A DNA stretch of 64,000 bases from Microbacterium sp. SL75 (GTDB taxonomy: Bacteria; Actinomycetota; Actinomycetes; Actinomycetales; Microbacteriaceae). Shown here piece after piece: positions 51,917 through 60,319 of the stretch. Below the pieces are notes generated by a model. The model did no database searches. It had not been told where the DNA came from and saw nothing but the letters and a program-made list of their open reading frames with translations. The position numbers and the translations under genes were made by a program. Numbering within the stretch: position 1 is the first letter of the stretch; every line of letters begins with the position of its first letter. Where the stretch lies: NCBI RefSeq assembly GCF_026625865.1, contig NZ_CP113067.1:558001-622000 (forward strand), given 5' to 3'.

Positions 51917-53685
51917 TGGTCTGCTCCGAATCGATCGAGGAAGTCGGCGCCGTTCGGAATGCCGACACCGGTGACCGGGTCCCACCCGGCCGCGGTCTGC
52001 AGGGACTGGGGCCGGGTGTCCCACAGGTAGAGGGTCTCGAGCCACAGCTGACCGGTGCTCTCGTCGCGGCGGTACCACGTGCCGGCTGACGCGGGAACGA
52101 CGTCGCGAATCGCGCTCGACCCGGCCAGGGCGTACAGGAAGGGCGCGGCAAGACCGACCTCCACCCCGGTGCGCGCCTTGGCGATCGCGACCATGCTCGC
52201 GACCATCGGCGTTGCCAGGCTCGTGCCGCCGTGGGCCTCGTACGACAGTGCCCCGTCACGCGGCACCGCGACGGTGAAGCCCGTGTTGGGATCGGCGAGC
52301 GAGGCGACGTCGGGGACGAGTCGCCCCGATCCCGCGTGCGCGATGCGCTCGCTCTGCCAACTGGGGCGCGGGTAGAAGGCCGACTCCCCGCCTCCGGCGC
52401 CGTAGAGGAAGCCCGGCGGGATGATGCCACCGTTCTGGGCGAAGCGGGTCTGCACCTCCCACCCGGATTCGACGGCGATGCGATTGTCGGCGTCGAGGCC
52501 GATGCTGGCCCCGCCCACCGCGGTGACGTACGGACTGGAGGCCGGCGTCGCCACGTCGGTCTCGTCGTGGTGGTCGCCGGCGAGGGAGTAGTCGCCGTCG
52601 TTGCCGCTCGAGGCGAAGACCGACACACCGCGGGACGCGGCTTCGACCAGCACGCGGTTCAGCAGGGTGCGGTCGGCATCGGTGTCGAGCTCTTCGGGCC
52701 CGCCGAACGAGAGCGAGATCACACTCGGGGTGACGGGGGCTTCGACGGCGTCGAGGACGCGCAGATAGAGCGTCGCGGCGAGGCAGTCGTCGGCCCCCCA
52801 GTAGACGATGTCGGCGTCAGGGGCCATCGCGCGCACCGCCTGCACGTCAAGATGCTGCTCGACGGTCCACGCCGAGGGACCTCCGCAGCGGGTGACGTCC
52901 GGGTTCGCGGAAGCGTGGTGGGTGTACTGCCCCTCCCGGAGAGCGGGCAGACCCTCCCGCGCGAAGTACGCGTCCGTGTTCGCGGCGACCGTGTCATCGT
53001 CGAAGACTCCGACGATCGCCACGGTCGCTCCCGCGCCGCGCGCATCCGCCGGGAGCTGGTGGATCGCGCGCAGTTGCGTGGGCCCGTACCCGCACAGCGC
53101 GTTCGAGCGATGCTCGACCTGGACCGACGACGGCCACGACGACGAGAGCGTCTGCCCCCAGTACGCGGCGCAATCGTCGCTGCGCACGGGCGCGGCGTCG
53201 GTGCTGGGGCTCATCGCGTCGGTATCGACGAGACCGGCGACGGACTCGATGGCACCGGCCTCGCGAGGAACGGACAGATCGCGGGTGGGAGCGAACGCCG
53301 CGCGACCGTCCACGGTCGTCTCACCGAAGGAGGTGTCGAAGGCCGAGGCGAACGCCGACGCCGGCCCGGTCACCGAGAGCGCGCGGATGCTCTCACGGTC
53401 TCGGACGATCTCGATTCCGGCCGTTTCGAGCCACGAGCGCGCCGCACTCGCCTCCGCGGCCGTCGCCGAGTCGGTGAGCAGCACGGTGGCCGTCAGGCGC
53501 GCGTCGAGCGACGCCTCGGGGGCGGCGGAGGCCCATCCCGGAGCGGTCGACACGAGGATTCGTCGACCGTCGGGGGAATCGGTGGATGCCGCCGGCGGGG
53601 CGCTGCAGGCGGTGGATGCGACCGCTGCTGAGAGCAGCAGAACGGCCAGGGAAGTCGTCGGTCGACGACGGAGGCGTGGGGGCAT
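51913..53685 (-). CDS. secreted S53 (sedolisin/kumamolisin-type) peptidase
   Basis: The 590-residue enzyme has a signal peptide ending near Cys27 (STAC, only a weak lipobox), a pro-kumamolisin activation domain (about 60-165) and the S53 catalytic domain. The catalytic Glu276/Asp280 are in WTVEQHLDVQ, the oxyanion Asp363 is in ASSGNDGD, and the nucleophile Ser489 is in HGGTSLATP. The C-terminal GWDPVTGVGIPN (Asp569) is the calcium site of the family. S53 enzymes are usually acid endopeptidases. It is first in a two-gene operon with the LAKTG protein; a Zur-like box overlaps its promoter. The zinc link is inference. Confidence 0.9.
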   Translation of the reverse strand: MPPRLRRRPTTSLAVLLLSAAVASTACSAPPAASTDSPDGRRILVSTAPGWASAAPEASLDARLTATVLLTDSATAAEASAARSWLETAGIEIVRDRESIRALSVTGPASAFASAFDTSFGETTVDGRAAFAPTRDLSVPREAGAIESVAGLVDTDAMSPSTDAAPVRSDDCAAYWGQTLSSSWPSSVQVEHRSNALCGYGPTQLRAIHQLPADARGAGATVAIVGVFDDDTVAANTDAYFAREGLPALREGQYTHHASANPDVTRCGGPSAWTVEQHLDVQAVRAMAPDADIVYWGADDCLAATLYLRVLDAVEAPVTPSVISLSFGGPEELDTDADRTLLNRVLVEAASRGVSVFASSGNDGDYSLAGDHHDETDVATPASSPYVTAVGGASIGLDADNRIAVESGWEVQTRFAQNGGIIPPGFLYGAGGGESAFYPRPSWQSERIAHAGSGRLVPDVASLADPNTGFTVAVPRDGALSYEAHGGTSLATPMVASMVAIAKARTGVEVGLAAPFLYALAGSSAIRDVVPASAGTWYRRDESTGQLWLETLYLWDTRPQSLQTAAGWDPVTGVGIPNGADFLDRFGADQ

Positions 53686-53739
53686 GGACAGCTTTCTCGA
53701 TCAGTGGCTCGGGTGAACCGATCGAGAGCTTATCGATAT

Positions 53740-53754
53740 TGAGAACCGTTATCA
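53740..53754. promoter_or_regulatory. Zur-like box upstream of the S53 peptidase operon
   Basis: TGAGAACCGTTATCA has the same 7-nt arms as the box at 10218-10232 and differs only at the central base. On the minus strand it covers the gap between a -35-like TTGTGA and a -10-like GATAAG about 45 nt before the ATG at 53685, so binding would block transcription. The regulator gene itself is not in the window. Confidence 0.72.
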
Positions 53755-53771
53755 CAAACGGGCAAAAGAAA

Positions 53772-53785
53772 GCCCCCGTCGGGGC
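53772..53785 (-). terminator. terminator of the glutaredoxin/Dabb operon
   Basis: On the minus strand GCCCC-GACG-GGGGC forms a 5-bp stem followed by CTTTCTTTT, a short intrinsic terminator 10 bp after the Dabb stop. Confidence 0.6.
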
Positions 53786-53794
53786 CGAGCCCGC

Positions 53795-54097
53795 TCAGAA
53801 CGGGTAGTCGACCGAAGACCGCTCCGCCACGACGGAGCGCACGAAGGCCGCGACCTCCTGGTGGGCGGGATGCACCTGGTAGCGCTCGAGCGCGTCGACG
53901 TCGGCGAACTCGCTGACCAGAGCGACGTCCCAGTTCGACTGCGGGTTGACGACGTTGCGCCCCACCTCGATGTGCTGGATCTCGTCGATGACCCCGTCGA
54001 GGGCCGACAAGCGCTCGGCGATCTGCTCCGCGTGCAGCGCACGCGTGTCGGCGTCGTCCGCCGAGAGCTTCCAGAGGACGATGTGACGGATGCTCAC
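53795..54097 (-). CDS. Dabb-family (stress-responsive alpha/beta barrel) protein
   Basis: The 100-residue ferredoxin-like dimeric barrel protein begins VSIRHIVLWKLSADD and has WDVALVSEFADVDALERYQ and the terminal HPAHQEVAAFV, the Dabb signature. The role is unknown; some members are cyclases or stress proteins. The GTG overlaps the TGA of the glutaredoxin gene (GTGA), so the pair is co-translated. Confidence 0.9.
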   Translation of the reverse strand: MSIRHIVLWKLSADDADTRALHAEQIAERLSALDGVIDEIQHIEVGRNVVNPQSNWDVALVSEFADVDALERYQVHPAHQEVAAFVRSVVAERSSVDYPF

Positions 54098-54381
54098 GCG
54101 GAGGCTCCTTGGGTGTCTGCCGCGAGGAGGGCGGCGCGGAGACGGTCGGCCGAGACGCGCCAGTGCGCGTGAAGCTCCCCGTCGATGAGGACGACGGGGA
54201 TTTTCTCCCACCACTTGTCGTAGAGGGCGGCATCGTCGGCGATCGAGGCCTGCTCGATCGTGACGCGGTCGGCGACTCGCTCGGGGAGCTCACCCACGAC
54301 CGTCTCGACGATCTGCTCCGCCACATCGCAGAGGTGGCAGTCGGGCTTTCCGATCAGCGTGAGAGTCGTCACCCTGACCAT
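54094..54381 (-). CDS. glutaredoxin-family protein
   Basis: The 95-residue thioredoxin-fold protein has the active site LIGKPDCHLCDVAEQ (CxxC) near residue 15 and the cis-Pro IPVVLIDGELHAHWRVS. It is similar to the DUF836-like glutaredoxins of actinobacteria. Its partner could be mycothiol (inference). The ATG is preceded by no clear ribosome site. Confidence 0.9.
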   Translation of the reverse strand: MVRVTTLTLIGKPDCHLCDVAEQIVETVVGELPERVADRVTIEQASIADDAALYDKWWEKIPVVLIDGELHAHWRVSADRLRAALLAADTQGASA

Positions 54382-54438
54382 CCTAGAAGGCGGGGGAAGG
54401 GCGAGAGCCGGTGCGCGACGCGCGTGTCCGCTCGCTGG

Positions 54439-54732
54439 TCAGGACTCGACGTCGTAGCCCGAGGCGATCCACTCGCCCGTGCCACCCTCGACGTTGGTCG
54501 CATCGTGTCCGCGCGCCGTGAGGGCTTCGACGACCCGCGCCGAGCGACCGCCGGCCTGGCAGATCACGTCGAACGGCTCTCCGGGGAGTTCCTCGAGGTG
54601 CTCGCCGATGGTCGACATCGGAAGATTCACGGCGCCGGGAACGTGACCCGCGGCGAACTCGTGCTCCTCGCGCACGTCGATCAGGGGGCGTTCACGCCCC
54701 GCGTGCAGGTCGTGGACCGAGATGGACTGCAT
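54439..54732 (-). CDS. rhodanese-like domain protein
   Basis: The 97-residue single rhodanese domain has PLIDVREEHEFAAGHVPGAV and the active-site loop VICQAGGRSARVVEAL, where the Cys is followed by a six-residue loop ending in Arg and Ser. It could move sulfur or act as a reductase partner. The ATG at 54732 has a good GGAGG site; the upstream in-frame ATG at 54768 is not used. It lies 57 bp upstream of the glutaredoxin gene. Confidence 0.9.
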   Translation of the reverse strand: MQSISVHDLHAGRERPLIDVREEHEFAAGHVPGAVNLPMSTIGEHLEELPGEPFDVICQAGGRSARVVEALTARGHDATNVEGGTGEWIASGYDVES

Positions 54733-54814
54733 GCTTACCTCCGGAGAGACGAACGGCACCGGATACACGAAGCGCCCGTCGCGAATCGGACAGGCGCTCG
54801 GTGTGGTGGCCGCT

Positions 54815-54913
54815 TTACTTCTTGTTGCGGCGCTGGTGACGAGTCTTGCGAAGCAGCTTGCGGTGCTTCTTCTTCGCCATGCGCTTACGGCGCTTCTTGA
54901 TGACAGAACCCAC
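54815..54913 (-). CDS. 30S ribosomal protein bS22 (AURKAIP1/COX24 domain), 32 residues
   Basis: The short basic product begins with the GTG at 54913 as GSVIKKRRKRMAKKKHRKL, continuing RKTRHQRRNKK. This is the small actinobacterial ribosomal protein first seen in mycobacterial 30S structures (family knowledge). A GAGG ribosome site lies about 8 nt upstream. A longer in-frame reading to 55030 is not needed. Confidence 0.93.
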   Translation of the reverse strand: MGSVIKKRRKRMAKKKHRKLLRKTRHQRRNKK

Positions 54914-54995
54914 GGAAAACCTCACTAAGTCGGGGTCTGGGTGCCGATTTCGGCCCCCGGGAACAGCAGGCGTTGAAAAAAAGCCTCGGATCAGT

Positions 54996-55187
54996 CTAGC
55001 CGACGTCGGACACCGGTCGTTGCACGGCATCGGCGACGGCCGATTCGGGCACCCGGTAGCTGCGTCCGAACCGCACCGCCGGAAGCTCGCCCGCGTGGAC
55101 GAGACGGTAGACCGTCATCTTCGAGACGCGCATGAGTTCCGCGACCTCGGCGACCGTCAAGAACCGCACGTCCGGCAACTCGGCCAT
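54996..55187 (-). CDS. BldC-like MerR-type helix-turn-helix regulator, 63 residues
   Basis: The 63-residue protein has the BldC/excisionase-type winged helix: FLTVAEVAELMRVSKMTVYR, LVHAGELPAVRFGRSYRVPE. BldC binds DNA cooperatively as head-to-tail oligomers and delays development in Streptomyces (family knowledge); the target here is unknown. The gene stands alone beside bS22. Its 5' leader contains an 8-bp inverted repeat that includes part of the ribosome site. Confidence 0.9.
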   Translation of the reverse strand: MAELPDVRFLTVAEVAELMRVSKMTVYRLVHAGELPAVRFGRSYRVPESAVADAVQRPVSDVG

Positions 55188-55188
55188 C

Positions 55189-55212
55189 GTTCACCCCTCG
55201 TTCCGGGTGAAC
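55189..55212 (-). promoter_or_regulatory. leader inverted repeat and promoter of the bldC-like gene
   Basis: GTTCACCC (55189-55196) and GGGTGAAC (55205-55212) form a perfect 8-bp inverted repeat with an 8-nt spacer, ending 1 nt before the ATG. A promoter is visible upstream on the minus strand: -35 TTTACA (55259-55264) and -10 TAGAGT (55235-55240), 18 nt apart, so the repeat is in the 5' leader. It overlaps the GAGGGG ribosome site and could be an RNA hairpin or an autoregulatory operator. Confidence 0.55.
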
Positions 55213-55326
55213 TCACCCTCCTGATGCTGAGCACACTCTAGGGTCTGGCTGGGACGGCTGTAAACCTATGGGCCCACTGTGACGAATGTGATGAGCGGAT
55301 GCCGGGATTCCGCGGCATCCGCGGGC

Positions 55327-55722
55327 TCATCGCCCCGGCAGCTTGCGGAACGCGGTCGAGAAGGAGTGCTTCACCGACGCGGCGGCGCGGCCCACGACCT
55401 CGGCGGCGTGCATCGCCGAATCGGGAAGGGCCGGTTCGTGGTCGTCATCGATGGAGAAGAACGGGACGAGCCAGTCGTCGACCTCGTCGAGAGGGGCGAC
55501 CGCGAGGCTGTAGTAGCGGTGTTGTCCCTCTTCGCGCACGGAGACGAGCTCCGCCTCGCGCAGCACCTTCAGGTGCTTGGAGACGGTCGGCTGGCTCACA
55601 CCGAGAGCGGCGACGATCTGCGAGACGCTCGTCCCCCGTTCACCACCGGTTACCCGGTCGAGGAGCAGCTGAAGGATGTCGCGACGCGTTCCGTCAGCGA
55701 TCACGTCGAAGATGTCCGCCAT
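55327..55722 (-). CDS. ArsR/SmtB-family transcriptional regulator
   Basis: The 131-residue winged-helix protein begins IFDVIADGTRRDILQLLLDR, followed by IVAALGVSQPTVSKHLKVLR and the wing VSVREEGQHRYYSLAV. No obvious CVC metal site is present, so a non-metal signal is possible. TAATCT (55729-55734) ends 6 nt before the ATG: leaderless. It is divergent from the Trk/Ktr potassium genes, which could be a target (inference). Confidence 0.9.
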   Translation of the reverse strand: MADIFDVIADGTRRDILQLLLDRVTGGERGTSVSQIVAALGVSQPTVSKHLKVLREAELVSVREEGQHRYYSLAVAPLDEVDDWLVPFFSIDDDHEPALPDSAMHAAEVVGRAAASVKHSFSTAFRKLPGR

Positions 55723-55790
55723 GGCATCAGATTAGCGGCGCCCCGGCCCGAGTACCATGATTCGGGTTCGGGCACCGAAGGGAGCGGCGC

Positions 55791-57233
55791 ATGGCGGCGA
55801 CGCCGAACGAGGCTCGACTGGCCGTGCGACTGCGTCGCATCGCCTTCGAGGCATGGGACCGATTACGCAATCTCACGACCGCGTCCCCCGCGCGTTTCGC
55901 GGTGCTGGTGTTCGTGACGCTCATCGCCCTGTTCACGGCGCTCTTCTCTCTGCCCGCCGCCTCGGCGACCGGTGTGCGCCTCCCTTTCGCCGACGCGCTC
56001 TTCACCGCCGTCTCGACGATCTGCGTCACCGGATTGTCGACGCTGAACATGTACTCCGACTTCTCCCCCCTCGGACGCGTCATCACCTACATCGGCGTCA
56101 ACGTCGGCGCCCTCGGTGTGCTGACCCTCGCCTCGATCCTCGGGCTGGTGATCTCCAAGCGCCTGGGTCTTCGCGCGAAGCTGATCGCCGCCGGCGACAG
56201 CAACCCCCTGCGTGTGCACGGCGGTCCGGTGAACGAGGGGCAGACCGTGCGTCTCGGCGAGGTCGGCCAGCTGCTGCGCACCGTGGCGCTGTCCACGCTC
56301 GTGATCGAGGCGGGACTCACCGTCCTCATCTACCCCTCGCTCGTCGTCGGCGGGATCAGCCCGCTCGTGGCGCTCTGGGAGGCGCCGTACTACGCGGCGA
56401 TGGCGTTCACGAACACGGGCTTCGTGCCCAACGCCGACGGCCTCACACCCTTCGCTCAGGACTACTTCCTGCTCACGGTGCTCATGGCTGGGGTCTTCCT
56501 CGGCTCGATCGGCTTCCCGGTGATCTTCACGCTGTGGCGGCACTACTGGCGCTTCCGCCTGTGGTCCCTGCACGCGAAGCTCACCATCATCACCACCGTC
56601 GTGTTGTTCTTCGCCGGAGCCGGGGTCATTCTGCTGCTGGAATACGACAACCCCCTCACATTCGGAAGCATGGATGCGTGGGACACCACGTTCCAGGCGT
56701 TCTTCCTCTCGGCCATGACACGCTCCGGCGGGTTCAGCGTCATCAACATCGGCGACCTCAACGGGGCCACCCTGATCGTGGGATCGATGCTCATGTTCGT
56801 CGGCGGCGGATCCGCTTCCACCGCGGGCGGCATCAAGGTCACGACCCTGGCCGTGCTGGCTCTGGCGGTGTTCTCCGAGGCCAAGGGCCGCCCCTCGGTG
56901 CAGGCCTTCGGTCGCCGCATCCCGAGCGACGTGCAGCGGGTCGCCCTCTCGGTCGTCGCGTGGGGCGCGACCATCGTCGCGATCTCGACGGTCACCATCA
57001 GCCGCATCACCGACGCCCCCATCGAGCACGTGCTGTTCGACGTCGTCTCGGCGTTCGCGACCGTCGGCCTGTCGACGGGCCTCACCGCCGAGCTCCCCGA
57101 AGCCGCGAAGTACGTGATGGCGGCCACGATGTTCATGGGGCGCATTGGTACAGTGACACTCGCTGCGGCAGTGGCTGCGTCGTCCCGGTCGCAGCTGTAC
57201 GCGCTCCCCGTGGAAAGGCCCATCGTTGGTTGA
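55791..57233 (+). CDS. ktrB: TrkH/KtrB-family potassium transport subunit
   Basis: The 480-residue membrane channel has selectivity-filter segments such as FTAVSTICVTGLSTLN, AMAFTNTGFVPNADG, AMTRSGGFSVINIG and FATVGLSTGLT, one per repeat, each with a conserved Gly. It pairs with the RCK protein downstream. The ATG at 55791 has GAAGGGAG upstream. It is a K+ importer of the Ktr or Trk type; coupling ion (Na+ or H+) is not readable. Confidence 0.94.
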   Translation: MAATPNEARLAVRLRRIAFEAWDRLRNLTTASPARFAVLVFVTLIALFTALFSLPAASATGVRLPFADALFTAVSTICVTGLSTLNMYSDFSPLGRVITYIGVNVGALGVLTLASILGLVISKRLGLRAKLIAAGDSNPLRVHGGPVNEGQTVRLGEVGQLLRTVALSTLVIEAGLTVLIYPSLVVGGISPLVALWEAPYYAAMAFTNTGFVPNADGLTPFAQDYFLLTVLMAGVFLGSIGFPVIFTLWRHYWRFRLWSLHAKLTIITTVVLFFAGAGVILLLEYDNPLTFGSMDAWDTTFQAFFLSAMTRSGGFSVINIGDLNGATLIVGSMLMFVGGGSASTAGGIKVTTLAVLALAVFSEAKGRPSVQAFGRRIPSDVQRVALSVVAWGATIVAISTVTISRITDAPIEHVLFDVVSAFATVGLSTGLTAELPEAAKYVMAATMFMGRIGTVTLAAAVAASSRSQLYALPVERPIVG

Positions 57234-57897
57234 ACGCATCCGCAGTGACGCGCCCGTCCTGGTGATCGGACTCGGCCGCTTCGGCGCCGCCTGCGCCGGC
57301 GAGCTCGACCGACTCGACCGCGAGGTCCTGGCCGTCGACGGCAACCTCGAGCTCGTGCAGAAGTGGTCGGAGCGCGTCACGCACGCCGTCCAGGCCGACG
57401 CGCGCAACATCGACGCCCTGCGGCAGATCGGCGCCCAGGACTTCCAGGTCGCTGTGGTCGCCGTCGGCTCGCTGATCGAGGCGTCGGTGCTCATCACCGC
57501 CAACCTCGTCGACCTCAAGGTGCCGCAGATCTGGGCCAAGGCCGTCTCGCAGTCGCACGGCAAGATCCTCGCCCGCGTCGGCGCCAACCACGTCATCTAC
57601 CCCGAGGCCGAGGCCGGCGAGCGCGTGGCCCACCTGGTCAGTGGACGGATGCTCGACTTCATCCGTTTCGACGACGATTTCGTGCTCGCCAAGATGTACC
57701 CGCCCAAGCTCGTGCGCGGCGTGGGCCTCAACGAGTCCGGCGTGCGGTCGAAGTACAACGTCACCGTGGTGGGGGTGAAGAGCCCCGGCCGGCCGTTCCG
57801 CTACGCCGAGGCCAACACGGTCGTCACCAACCACGACCTCATCATCGTGTCGGGGACCAACTCCGACATCGAGCGGTTCGCCTCGCTCGATCGCTGA
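57226..57897 (+). CDS. ktrA: TrkA/KtrA RCK regulatory subunit
   Basis: The 223-residue RCK_N plus RCK_C protein binds NAD(H)/ATP via VLVIGLGRFGAACAGELDR and gates the membrane subunit. The length fits KtrA (about 220), not the double-repeat TrkA. It begins with TTG at 57226, overlapping the ktrB stop by 8 nt, with GGAAAGG upstream; a rare start, but the frame is unambiguous. Confidence 0.93.
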   Translation: MVERIRSDAPVLVIGLGRFGAACAGELDRLDREVLAVDGNLELVQKWSERVTHAVQADARNIDALRQIGAQDFQVAVVAVGSLIEASVLITANLVDLKVPQIWAKAVSQSHGKILARVGANHVIYPEAEAGERVAHLVSGRMLDFIRFDDDFVLAKMYPPKLVRGVGLNESGVRSKYNVTVVGVKSPGRPFRYAEANTVVTNHDLIIVSGTNSDIERFASLDR

Positions 57898-57912
57898 GCC
57901 GCGGCGCCCGCC

Positions 57913-58200
57913 TCAGGCGTCGATGTCGAGAGCGACCTCGACCTCGTCGTCGACGGCGAGCCCCTCGGCATCCTGAAGTGCTTTCTTGACCGGCACGACG
58001 TAACCGCCGTCCTTCGGCCAGAGCGCGGTGGTCGCGGTCGTGCGGCCGATCGTCACGGATGCCGGGATCATCCCCCACCCGTAGGTCACGACGGGGGCGA
58101 TCTCGGCGATCATCGCGGCCTCAGCTGCGGGCACCGAGACGAAGTGGAACGGCGCGGGGCCGCGCCAGTACCAGATCGTCCCGGTGAACCGCAGGTGCAC
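57913..58200 (-). CDS. DUF1905-domain protein
   Basis: The 95-residue beta-barrel protein begins HLRFTGTIWYWRGPAPFHFV and contains GWGMIPASVTIGRTTATTAL and VVPVKKALQDAEGL, the DUF1905 pattern. The function is unknown. The GTG start is 2 bp after the proC stop on the same strand, so they are co-transcribed. Confidence 0.88.
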   Translation of the reverse strand: MHLRFTGTIWYWRGPAPFHFVSVPAAEAAMIAEIAPVVTYGWGMIPASVTIGRTTATTALWPKDGGYVVPVKKALQDAEGLAVDDEVEVALDIDA

Positions 58201-58202
58201 GG

Positions 58203-59048
58203 TCAGCTCCCGGCGGCCAGTTCTTTCGCGCGGGCGAGGGCGGCTTCGGCGGCGGTGGTGAAGGCGTCGTCGAGTCGGGCGTCCTGCAGGACGGCCACGG
58301 CGCGCTCGGTGGTGCCCTTCGGGCTGGTGACGCGGCGACGCAGCTCGGCGGGATCGACATCGGCGGATGCCATGAGAGCTGCGGCCCCGATGAAGGTCTG
58401 CTCCGCGAGCAGGCGCGCCTGGTCGTCGTCGAAGCCCATCCGCACGGCGGCCCGGGTGAAGTCCTCGACGAGGAGGAAGACGTAGGCGGGACCGGAGCCC
58501 GAGATGGTCGAGAGGGCATCGATCTGCGACTCGGGGACCTCCAGGACCGAGCCCACGGTCTCGAAGAGCGCCCGGACGACGGCGATGTCGGCGGCGGAGG
58601 CCGCGGGTCCGGCGGCGAGGCCGGTGACTCCCTTTCCGACCAGCGAGGGGGTGTTCGGCATCGAGCGCAGGGTGGCGACGCCCTCGCCGAGACGAGCGGC
58701 GAACGTGTCGAGCGTGACGCCCGCGGCGAGGCTCACCACGATCGCGCCGGGGCGCAGATGCGGGGCGATCTCGTCGAGCAGGTCGGGCACCATCGCGGGC
58801 TTGACTCCCACCAGCACGATGTCGGCGGCGGCGACGGCGTCGGTGTTTCCCGCCGGATTCGCCTCGAGAGCGACGCTGGTCACCCCGTCGAGGTCGACGA
58901 GTTCGGCGGCCTTCGCGATCGAACGGTTGGTCGCCGTCACCCCTCCCCCGGTGAGTCCGGCCGCGACGAGGCCGCGGAGGATCGCGCCTCCCATGGAACC
59001 GGCTCCGAGGATCGCGATCGGGGGCAGCGAGGTCGTGGCATCCGTCAT
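58203..59048 (-). CDS. proC: pyrroline-5-carboxylate reductase ProC
   Basis: The 281-residue NADPH-dependent enzyme makes proline from pyrroline-5-carboxylate. The Rossmann motif is IAILGAGSMGGAILRGLVAA; further motifs are VLVGVKPAMVPDLLDEI and the C-terminal DALSTISGSGPAYVFLLVED with VTSPKGTTERAVAVLQDARL. TAGACT (59056-59061) ends 7 nt before the ATG: leaderless. The longer frame to 59087 is rejected. Confidence 0.95.
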   Translation of the reverse strand: MTDATTSLPPIAILGAGSMGGAILRGLVAAGLTGGGVTATNRSIAKAAELVDLDGVTSVALEANPAGNTDAVAAADIVLVGVKPAMVPDLLDEIAPHLRPGAIVVSLAAGVTLDTFAARLGEGVATLRSMPNTPSLVGKGVTGLAAGPAASAADIAVVRALFETVGSVLEVPESQIDALSTISGSGPAYVFLLVEDFTRAAVRMGFDDDQARLLAEQTFIGAAALMASADVDPAELRRRVTSPKGTTERAVAVLQDARLDDAFTTAAEAALARAKELAAGS

Positions 59049-59170
59049 GCGAGCCAGTCTACGAACCGGACTCTCGCGGCGGGGCAAGTCTGAGTGCGAC
59101 CGAGAGGGGCGCGCGTTAGAGTCGGGAAACGGTGTGCCGGAGCACCGGCGAGCGATACGGAGGACTAGCG

Positions 59171-60283
59171 ATGACTCTCTTCGACGGCATCACCGCGCGC
59201 CTGGTCGAGACCGACCGGCTGGGGGTGAATGTGCTCGAGCGCATCGGCGACGACCCCGCCACCGCCCCCGAGCACACGGTCGTCTTCGTGCACGGCAACG
59301 TCGCCTCCTCGCTGCTCTGGCAGGAGATCATGCAGGACCTGCCGAGCGAGCTGCGCGTCGTCGCCGTCGACCTGCGCGGCTTCGGTCGCACCGAGCACAG
59401 CCCCATCGACGCCACCCGCGGCGTCCGCGACTTCAGCGACGATCTCCACGCGACGCTCGAAGCCCTCGGCATCGCCTCCGCTCATCTCGTCGGCTGGTCG
59501 ATGGGCGGGGCCGTCGTGCTGCAGTACGCGCTCGATCACCCCGTTCTCTCTCTCACGCTGCAGTCGCCCATCTCCCCCTACGGCTTCGGGGGCACGCGGC
59601 GTGACGGATCTCGGCTGAACGACGAAGACGCCGGCGCCGGTGCGGGGGCGGCGAACCCCGACTTCGTCCAGCGACTCATCGACCACGACACCACCGACGA
59701 GGCCCCGACCTCGCCGCGCGCGGTGTTCCGCTCCGGCTACGTCGCCGCGGGCTACCGGAGCGAGCACGAGGACGTATGGGTCGAGGCGATGCTGTCGACC
59801 TCCACGGCCACCGGCAACTACCCGGGCGACTCGGTCGTCACCTCGACCTGGCCGGGCTTCGCCCCCGGCACGACCGGCGTGCTCAACGCGCTGGCGCCGA
59901 AGTACCTCGATGTCTCGGGCATCGTCGACCTCGAAGACAAGCCCGCGATCCTGTGGATCTACGGCACCGCCGACGCGATCGTCTCGGACGCCTCGTTCTC
60001 GGACGTCAATCACCTGGGCGCGCTCGGAGTGGTCCCCGACTGGCCCGGCGCCGATGTCGCCCCCGCACAGCCGATGGTCTCCCAGACGCGCGACGTGCTC
60101 TCCGCTTACGCGGACAAGGGCGGCGAGGTCACCGAGGTCCCCGTCGAGGGGGCCGGACACTCCGTGCACCTCGAGCGCCCGGCGCAGTTCCGCCGAGCGC
60201 TGCTGACGCACATCGGCTACGTCGGTCGGCCCGCCGATCCGGCGCCGCCGACCGAGGCGATCATCCTGCGCTCGGCCGACTGA
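59171..60283 (+). CDS. alpha/beta hydrolase
   Basis: The 370-residue hydrolase has VVFVHGNVASSLLWQEIMQD, the nucleophile elbow LVGWSMGGAVVLQYAL (Ser near residue 116), an acid near residue 270 (YGTADAIVSD) and the terminal His in VEGAGHSVHLERP. The lid insert near 150-200 is long. The substrate is unknown; an esterase or epoxide hydrolase-like role is possible. GGAGG lies 8 nt before the ATG. It is 36 bp upstream of an LLM oxidoreductase, so the two may be an operon. Confidence 0.88.
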   Translation: MTLFDGITARLVETDRLGVNVLERIGDDPATAPEHTVVFVHGNVASSLLWQEIMQDLPSELRVVAVDLRGFGRTEHSPIDATRGVRDFSDDLHATLEALGIASAHLVGWSMGGAVVLQYALDHPVLSLTLQSPISPYGFGGTRRDGSRLNDEDAGAGAGAANPDFVQRLIDHDTTDEAPTSPRAVFRSGYVAAGYRSEHEDVWVEAMLSTSTATGNYPGDSVVTSTWPGFAPGTTGVLNALAPKYLDVSGIVDLEDKPAILWIYGTADAIVSDASFSDVNHLGALGVVPDWPGADVAPAQPMVSQTRDVLSAYADKGGEVTEVPVEGAGHSVHLERPAQFRRALLTHIGYVGRPADPAPPTEAIILRSAD

Positions 60284-60319
60284 CCCGTCCCCGACTCGCC
60301 CGTTCCCCCGGAGGTCCCC

